NCBI GenBank assembly: GCA_003290165.1
Contig: QNQO01005766.1
Location: 62,001-126,000 of the forward strand
DNA from: Berberis thunbergii
Taxonomy: Eukaryota > Streptophyta > Magnoliopsida > Ranunculales > Berberidaceae
Length of the DNA: 64,000 nt
Direction: 5' to 3'
A model generated the notes under the pieces. That model did no database searches. It was given only the letters and a program-made list of their open reading frames with translations, and was not told where the DNA came from. Below are positions 56,756-64,000 of the stretch, one piece after another (position 1 is the first letter of the stretch; each line of letters starts with the position of its first letter). The position numbers and the translations under genes are program-made.

Positions 56756-59173
56756 TCACGCCTGAAAAGGTTTGTATATCTTCAGTGACTTAATCAGGCC
56801 TTGGATGGATCCAGCAGCAGCAAGAAGTGATACTATCATGCATGTCCAACACAGAATTTTCAGCCAAATCCATGTTGCTGAGTACTTACGAATCTTCGCC
56901 TGTGAAATGTACATTTCTACTGGAAAATACACAGTTAATGGGTAGAATGTGATCGCACCCAAAAGCCCTACAAAGTCGTTAAAGAACGGCAGGATCATTG
57001 CAACCACAATTGTAAATATTACAAATATCGTTCTCCATAGCAAACGAAACATGTTCAGGTAGTATACACCATAAAATGGTATTTGCAACTCGTGTTCAGT
57101 TGTTATGAATCTATTCTCGGGCCAACGGCTTGAACTCCATCTCTCAACAAAAGCAAATAATGGTTGACAGAAGACCTAAATTAAAACATGAAATGTCTTT
57201 GTTAAGAATAAGTGTAAATCTAATAAATCACTTGAATATTACGCAAAATTTGACAAAGTTTCCATTACCTGGTAAGCTCCCACAAGATGGAGAACAACAC
57301 AGGCATTACCAAAATCGATAAGCCAATAGGGTTCATAAAAACCGAATCCAGTCAGGAAGTTCCCTGGTGCTTCGTTCCCAAATGCAGCATAACCAATGAG
57401 TCCACAAAGTGCATAGAAAACGTCGTGACTGCACATGCAATCAACGAGGCCTTTTTCATGACTTTGTTCTCTGGTGGACTGTATTTTAGCGTGTCCTGCA
57501 ACATATTACACTGAAGTTATTGTTGTTTTAAATGGGTAAGAAGTCTAGTTCTAACTGCTCTTGGAAATTCTAAAAATTGATTTCAATTAGAGTAAGCACT
57601 CCTCTTGTCGTTCAGATGTCTGAATCTACTTAGAACAAAAACTAGCATCCGGAATAAAAAAATAATGGAGAATCAATTTGAAAATCGAGCATCATTTATT
57701 GAGAAAAACAAGGAAACATATATATATATATATATATAATTGCATCATATGTGGGTAATTTTTTTGTGTGATTCATAGATAAGCACTGAGATCAAGTTGT
57801 TTTCCTAATAAGTAAAACTTTACCTGTATCTCGACGAGGACAGTAGAGAAAGCGTAGGCAAATGCAATGTTTCCAATAGCTTGAAAAGTATTCCACACCT
57901 TCTCTGCTCCTGTTACATCCACCCCTATCGTCGTCCCAGTTGGAGATGTCCTCACACTGTGTCCATCCTCTGTGTACAGCCATTTCAAACATGAGTTGGA
58001 TAAATTTATTCACAATCACTGAAACTAGCTAGATTTCAGTTTCAGAACAAATAGTTACCTGCTAATTTGGCAATGGAGAGACCGAGGCCTATGGAAGCAT
58101 AAGTAAAAGACATAACAGCAGCCACAACGGAGAGCCATGCTAGCTTGTGAAAGTTTTGTATTTGAGATAAAATAACCTCAACTGCACCAAATATCATCAT
58201 GGATGTATAGTTTGATGTGTGGCATTTCGCGTTGTGACCGTTCTTGTGGAAACAATTTGCCCTTACAATAGCCCTGATTTACACACAAAATAAAAATTAG
58301 TCATACATGCATTAGATTAATTAACAAGCCTATTATAAACTTATCTGTAATATCTTTAGCACCAATTTTGCTCACTAAAAATGCTTAGTTGGTTTCAATA
58401 AGAAATTGGCCTAGATCATCATAATAGGCCTAAATGAACCGATCAAACGTAATAAAAATAGAAATATCTTTGGCTTCGAATACTTACACCATGCTAATGG
58501 ATGCAGTAATAGTGTATCCAATTGTTGATCCTACAATATTTCCATATTGCGCGAGTCCACACAGTTTGTTTTTCGTCCCACCTACCCAAAGAATCACAAT
58601 GACCACAGGTTAATCAACTTTTATTGAAATTTTATGAGGATTTTTGGATCTAATATTGGTCTTGGAACCTCAAATTTGAAGAAGTTTATTTTTTATACCT
58701 AAATTGGCTCTCACAACATCCATGTAAGTATAGTTTCTGTTCCCAGTAATTGGATCAGGAGACCTGTAACAATCAGCAAGTAGAGTTGAAGTGAACCAAG
58801 TGATGAAGGAAAAGGCCAAGAGAATCGCAGGCCCACCAATCCAGCCCAACTGGGCTACGGCCCATGCCAACGACAACACTCCAGATCCAATCACAGCAGT
58901 TATGATGTGTGCAGTTGCAGACATCAAAGTTCCTACGCATCCAAAGAATTAATTTTACAAAACAAAACGAAAATATACAAACAATGAAAGTCCAAGTATC
59001 ACATAGGAGTTCAAGAATCAATTCAAAGATGTATACAAAGAAAGAACGATACCAGTTCTTCTTTCGCGACCATCCTCGTCGAAATCCTTTGGAGGAACTC
59101 CATTCTCAGGGTTCCACCTTGTATGATCCATGGGAAGGTCATTGCTATTTCTCTCCTGTAACTCAACACCCAT
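56756..59173 (-). CDS. Amino acid permease (AAP family), copy 2, one frameshift
   Basis: H+-coupled amino acid transporter of the plasma membrane (AAAP superfamily). Minus-strand exons: 59173-59053, 58932-58699, 58581-58488, 58273-58059, 57969-57824, 57495-57269 and 57175-56756; all junctions GT-AG. Recognisable parts: MGVELQERNSNDLPMDHTRW; TATAHIITAVIGSGVLSLAW (first helix); KLCGLAQYGNIVGSTIGYTI; VRTSPTGTTIGVDVTGAEKV; GYAAFGNEAPGNFLTGFGFY; FYPLTVYFPVEMYISQAKIR; stop after KPFQA. Exon lengths total 1457 nt, one short of a full frame. Exon 6 has 227 bp where copy 1 has 228: a T is missing near 57420 between the VTT and FYALCG codons. If real this truncates the protein; if a sequencing error at TTTT, the gene encodes 485 aa, normal for AAPs. 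The first exons overlap no mobile DNA. Confidence 0.9.
57716..57740. repeat. (AT)n microsatellite in permease intron
   Basis: About 24 bp of TA repeats in intron 5 of copy 2. Confidence 0.95.
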
Positions 59174-59352
59174 ATTTCTTAAGACAAAACTTGTTTGATC
59201 TTATGTGACTCGTGTTGTGCGAATGGGTCTAGGATTCACAATTATATAGAAAAGAAAACATGTAAGAGGACACAAATGAAAAAAATGGAAATAGAGTTAT
59301 ACTAGGAAATTATTGCTAGGAAGATTAATTGGTTGGTGGGTTGTTCAAATGG

Positions 59353-59519
59353 AACCATTCTAGCCAGTCCGGCCTGGTTTACTCGTCTAGCGGGGCAATT
59401 TTACATTTTTGTCCCTCCTCCAAAAAATGTTTGTGGTTATGTGTTTAAAGAGGATGGGCAAAAAGTGTAAAATTGCCCCACTAGGCGACAAACCAAGCCG
59501 GGCTGGCTAGAATTTCTGA
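59353..59519. mobile_element. Mutator-like MITE, ATTCTAGCCAG family
   Basis: 167 bp flanked by a perfect 9-bp duplication TTCAAATGG (59344-59352 and 59520-59528). Arms pair: ATTCTAGCCAGTCCGGCCTG against CAAGCCGGGCTGGCTAGAAT. Same family as 7171-7316. It sits about 180 bp upstream of the copy 2 permease start, so in or near its promoter. Confidence 0.88.
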
Positions 59520-59669
59520 TTCAAATGGGTTAAACATAAAACACCCTTTTATGGGTTAGGCTTAGGCTCGTGGTGGATAATATCAAAAGTTCAGGATTCA
59601 AATCTTGTCGAGATAGCATTTGAGGTGGGAGGGATTAAGGGATAAAAAAAGAAAGAAATTATATATTCT

Positions 59670-59915
59670 TTTTTAAATTTCTAATGGAAGAGAAAATATA
59701 AGATTTTTTTGCCCTTTCTTTATGGGATATTTTGTTGTGGATGACACACGCAAAATCGGAGAATGTGATAAAGAAAAAAAAAACTAAATATTCTTTTTAA
59801 AATTTTTAATAGAGGAGAAAATATACGATTTTCTTTCCTTTCTTTATGGGATATTTGGTTGTGGATGAATGTGAAATTGGAGAATGTGAAAAGGAGAAGT
59901 AATTAGAGGAGTTTC
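59670..59915. repeat. Two-copy tandem duplication, ~125 bp
   Basis: GAGAAAATATAAGATTTTTTT to GGAGAATGTGATAAAG recurs as GAGAAAATATACGATTTTC to GGAGAATGTGAAAAG; the copies have diverged by several substitutions and small indels. Confidence 0.8.
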
Positions 59916-60014
59916 CTAAAATTTTCCAAGATAACTTTTAAATAAAACATTCTCTATTTGGACATAACATACATGAATATGGTGGATTGATTAAGAAGGT
60001 TTTTTCTTCTTGGG

Positions 60015-60860
60015 CAATTATTGAGTAGTGATTTAATGAGGTTAACTTCACGACCACTCCATGAGGGCACACCTTCTAACAGTCGGATTAAATAGATCCA
60101 GATGAAGTTGATAAACCAAAAAAATGAAAATATTCAATTTCCTACTATATAGATTTAATTGTTGTAAAAAAATTCATTAAATATAAAAACTTCATTACTC
60201 TCTTCTTCCTTTTTTTTCTTTTTAATCACAAAAATGGTTCGATGAAGCAAACAAAGAAAAAATAAAATAAAATTATTTTGACAACTTATTGTTTATAATC
60301 TTCAACAACCATCCCGTTATTCCTCTTGGTGTAAAGGTATGAACAAACTCCCTGAAGGACGTCCATTCCCATATCTTCAGGATATTTGTAATGACCATTA
60401 AAACTACAATTCTAAAAAAAAACTTCAATTTTTGTGTTCCTAACTTTGGTAGTTGATAGCATATTTGCATTCTCTTCAAATCATATCCAAAATCTACAAA
60501 TCTTAAATTCAATGATCTCCATGAAAATCTTGAAATTCAATGATCAAATGTTTTTCACAAAATTTATTAAAATTTGGTAAAAACCAAATCTCTTATTATT
60601 AACTAGATTTGTTTAAAGAAGAAAAAAACATTGGGAGACCATCTGAGTTTTTTATAAGCACAAGGGATAAGAAGACGGAATGCAGATTTGCTAAACACAT
60701 TAAACTAAAGAGTTTGTGTCATTCTAGCAAGCTAAATTTTTTCATATTTTTATATGACTATCAATTGTATCTAGATCTATTTAATCTGACGGTTGGTAGA
60801 TGTGCCTTTATCAAGTATTCGTGAGGTTAAACTCATTGAATCACCTCTCACAATTATTAA
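60015..60860. mobile_element. Probable MITE with ~85-bp inverted ends
   Basis: Left GTGATTTAATGAGGTTAACT... to GTCGGATTAAATAGATC pairs with the reverse complement of the right, GTGATTCAATGAGTTTAACC... to GTCAGATTAAATAGATC. Interior AT-rich and non-coding. Exact ends and any target duplication are not clear, so the superfamily is unassigned. Confidence 0.7.
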
Positions 60861-61376
60861 ACATTTCCTATTTTTAACAAATCGATTAATATGGTTGACT
60901 AATTCTAATTAAAGTTGGAGCGTCAATACTAAATAAATGAGTTTGTATGATTTCGAACATGTAGATGACAAATGTTGTAGAAGTAAAGGTGTGTGGTCGA
61001 TTAAATCTCAGAGAATATAGGAAAATAAATTAGGAATGGATAAGAATGGATCAAAGAAGATAAAATGAAGAAGAAAGTGAGGTTGTAGATGATACTTCAA
61101 TTCTTGTGCATATGAGAATTTAATTATTTAGAAAATGATAAATGTAAATATGTAAGTAAACGTATCAACTCTCATTTACTCCCCTTCAATACTATTTGAA
61201 TATTTTTGAAAAAAAAATGGATGAAAATTATTTTAATATTCTATAGATTAATTGAATATTATTAACTCAATACCAGTTTATGCGATTCCCATTAAAACAA
61301 GGAATTCCAATCATTGTGTGTAGCAATTTTCCAAGGGTGAGAGAAATATGAGAGGTTTTCAATTGTACATCCTTAC
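60861..61376. other. AT-rich spacer, no gene
   Basis: No coding or repeat structure recognised. Confidence 0.5.
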
Positions 61377-61680
61377 TGATGATACATCAAACCGTACACT
61401 GATCAGTGTCGTACGTGTGTCATGATAGTCTAATCAACGGAACAAAGCAGACATGATTGCACGCCCAATCTAGCAAGGCCTAGACAACACTAAGCTTATC
61501 ATTGGCATGATCCAAAAGGTCGGACCCAAATTGCAACGTGACACTAAGCTCACATGCCACACGGTCAAGCCCAATCCTCGTAAGCCCTGATAAGGAAAGT
61601 ATCTAGAGGATTCACCCAAGATAAACAGGCCAGCAATACATTGGTTTTGAATAATCCAAGGCGTCTGCCCTACTATCATT
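61377..61680 (+). repeat. LTR-like segment matching the left gypsy LTR
   Basis: Begins TGATGATACATCAAACC and stays similar to the reverse complement of 5498-5190 for about 300 bp, then diverges. No primer site follows, so the boundary and role (5' LTR, 3' LTR or fragment) are unresolved. Confidence 0.65.
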
Positions 61681-61744
61681 TTGTTGTTGTTCATTAAAGT
61701 TGGTCAATCTATTATTAATCTGATCAATCGATCCGACTCCAGAA

Positions 61745-62940
61745 TCAGACCGCTAGGCAAATCAAATAAGTCAGGACACCCAAGAAAGACTTGCACGCCC
61801 AAAATATTATGATGACCAAAGCTTAGTCAGACCTAACTGATTACAATAGCTTCTGGTCCGCTCTAACGCCTAGCCTGCCAAAAGTGGACGACGATGGGTT
61901 AGAAAGTGGGAGCTTAGTCGGCGTTTGTAACACCTAACCGCGATGGCTTGCCAGGGAACTATAGATAATTGTTGCTGAACTCAACCAAAGCTTAGTCGGT
62001 GTTTGTAACACCTGACCGCGATGACTTGCCAAGGAACTATAGATAATTGTTGCTGAACTCAACCAAAGCTTAGTCGGTTTTGACCTATGACGATAGCTTC
62101 TGGTCCGCTCTAACGCCCAATCCGTTAAACGGGTGACAACGGTTTAGAGAATGACAATTTAGTCAGTGCTCTGATGCCTGATTGAGACAGTTTGTCAATG
62201 ATCATTGTCCAAACATGGAAATAGTGACCAAACCTGACCAAAGCTTGGTCGGTGACGATCGATGACAATAGCTTCTGGTTCGCTCGAAGCCTAATCCACA
62301 AATAATGGATTCCAACGGCTTAGAAAGAGGAAGTCTAGTCAACGCTCTCGGTGTCTGATTAACATGGCTTGCCAGGGGCCACTGCTTTTATGCAGATGAT
62401 GATCGCCAAATCCAACCAAAGCTTAGTCAGTGGCTGCTAATAACAAGGGCTTCTGATCAGTTCTAAGCCTAGTTTGTTGTGCGGATTCTGAAGACTTAGA
62501 AAGTGGGAGCTAAGTCACCATGACGACGTCTGACTGCGGTGGCTTGCAAGGGCTTGTTGGCCAAGTACAGACAATGATCGCCGAACCTTGCCAAAGTATA
62601 GTCAGAATGACTGACGATGATAACTTCTGGCTCACTCCAATTCCTAACATGCTAAAAAGCGGAAACGATGGGTTGAAAAGTGGGAGTCTAGTCAGTGCCC
62701 TCGAAGACTGATTAAGATGACTTGCAGGGACCACCGTTCAATCACAAACAATGGTCGTCAAACCTGATTTTGATTTAGTCAATTATAACTAGCGATAACA
62801 ACCTCCAGTCCAACTAAACCTATTCCGCCAATAGCATGTAAAGATGAGTCGATAATCCGGTCAAAGTCCTGGAAGCTCAAATCGGAGGGCTCGCGAGGAC
62901 TATTGTCTGATCATCTATGAGGGTGCACGTGCTAGGACCA
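61745..62940. repeat. Satellite-like tandem array, right copy
   Basis: Units of about 176 bp: the phrase AGCTTCTGG recurs near 62095, 62270, 62447 and 62623 with AAAGCTTAGTC in each. At the left there is one 56-bp unit (AAATAAGTCAGGACACCC) and a recent ~82-bp duplication (61940-62100, GGCTTGCCAGGGAACTATAG / GACTTGCCAAGGAACTATAG). It is the inverted counterpart of the array at 1-560. Confidence 0.88.
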
Positions 62941-64000
62941 TAGTCTGACTAGTTCGCTTAAAATAGCAAAAACAACTGTTGGTTCATATACAGCCAAGCC
63001 ACCAGGCAAAAGGCGAATTACACTCCTCGATTTCTAAAAAGATACTGACCAGAATTGCACGAACTATCGCAGCATAAGCAGTCAGAACTCTCGCCAGCAG
63101 ATCAATCATACAACTTTCTGACCTAGCAGAACCTCTCGTTTGACAACTAATATCACGATAAGACAAAACAGATAAAAACTAGCAGGGAAAGTGTAAGAAA
63201 ATGCGGAAATACAGAGTGTTATTCATCTGCAAGCCAAAAAAATACAAGGGTCATTCCTCATCAGGAGGAGAATTGGATACAACATAGCCGGACTTAGCAG
63301 GAGAGGAAGCATGACACACATTTGCACGTGCTACCTCTCAATCACCTTCGTCAGAGTCACTTTTTTTCGGACGGATCGGAGGCCACTCCAAATTCCACAT
63401 ATGCTACCTCTTCATATCCGGAGATATCCCAATCAAAAAGTTCCTCCTTCATAAGTTGCAACAGTCCAACCTTCCATGTACAAATCTATTGAACTCAAAC
63501 GTGCCATGGGCCTTAAGAAACTTCTCTTTGCACACCCTTGATTCAGCAAGCTCCTGCTCCAGTTGCTCCAACTTGCCCGATAGCATGTCAGTCTTGGACT
63601 GCTAACACCCAACTTATCATTAAAGACACTTAGCTCGTTCTGTGTCAGAAAGAGCTTCTCTTCCGCGGTTCGCATACTCAGACAACCCATTCAGAATTCT
63701 TCTTGGTCTTCTCGGTGTTCAGAGTCTGTATTTTGGCTTGTACCCCTATTGCAATCTCATGGGTAAATTGTAAGTCATGACAAACAAGGTTCAATTCGTT
63801 CTCGAACGATCCCTCGCGGATATTGTTCCTGTCAGGTCCGACTCGAGCGTTTTCAAGCGAATCCTATGAGCCTCCGATTTTGTGCACCAAAACTCCACTC
63901 CAGCATCTGAGTGAGCTTTGAGTTGGTTACTCAACAATTCAATCTCGTAGAGAGCATCTGAGTATGACTTCTGCAAGTTTGCAAAATCCCCGACTTCAGT
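62941..64000 (-). pseudogene. Coiled-coil retroelement ORF remnant
   Basis: Minus-strand fragments at 63976-63791 (MQKSYSDALYEIELLSNQLK, KTLESDLTGTISARD) and 63690-63433 (RTAEEKLFLTQNELSVFND) look like long coiled coils with heptad-style leucines. This resembles the C-terminus of the extra or antisense ORF of Tat-type gypsy elements, but there is no diagnostic motif. The gene runs off the window. Confidence 0.35.

Overview
This window is nuclear DNA of a flowering plant, most likely a eudicot (species not identifiable from the sequence alone). It has spliced plant genes (alpha-tubulin, amino acid permease) and plant-type transposons of nearly every superfamily. Host coding sequence is a small minority; the rest is layered, nested mobile DNA. 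I see no bacterial or organellar genes, no tRNA or rRNA genes, and no CRISPR array.

Layout. 1-5.5 kb: minus-strand Ty3/gypsy remnant (LTR, primer site, gag, split protease) next to a tandem satellite array. 5.8-10.3 kb: a hAT-like element carrying a galactokinase fragment, Mutator-like MITEs, and a decayed CACTA element ending at 10259. 11.65-13.08 kb: non-autonomous CACTA ending about 340 bp upstream of the tubulin start codon. 13.4-26.3 kb: a complete alpha-tubulin gene of four coding exons (451 aa) whose first intron is 11.4 kb and holds a full-length Ty1/copia element, MITEs and a copia remnant between inverted LTR-like arms. 27.8-51.9 kb: an amino acid permease pseudogene on the minus strand. 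Its last exon is split by a copia element (27900-32631), and an intron holds a chromodomain-type Ty3/gypsy element (32967-48125) that itself contains a 10.2-kb CACTA element (37235-47472). 51.9-56.6 kb: LINE fragments and another MITE. 56.8-59.2 kb: a second amino acid permease copy, complete except for a 1-nt deletion. 59.3-61.3 kb: MITEs in AT-rich DNA. 61.4-64 kb: a second copy of the satellite array, inverted relative to the first.

The strongest theme is gene-fragment capture. Three unrelated elements carry pieces of conserved host genes. The hAT-like element holds two galactokinase exons. The copia element at 27900 holds the starts of two WD40 genes (RACK1 and a GRWD1/RRB1-like gene) antisense to its own genes. 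The big CACTA element holds exons of gamma-COP, TOR kinase and an ABC1-type kinase, two cytochrome P450 pseudogenes and an RNase H-like fragment. Target-site duplications were found for most insertions, so the order of nesting can be read directly: permease gene, then gypsy in its intron, then CACTA inside gypsy; independently, copia in its last exon.

I found no convincing new biological system. The items most worth checking are the capture events, the inverted LTR-like pair and giant intron in the tubulin gene, the 9-bp-TSD MITE families, and the frameshift in the better-preserved permease copy.
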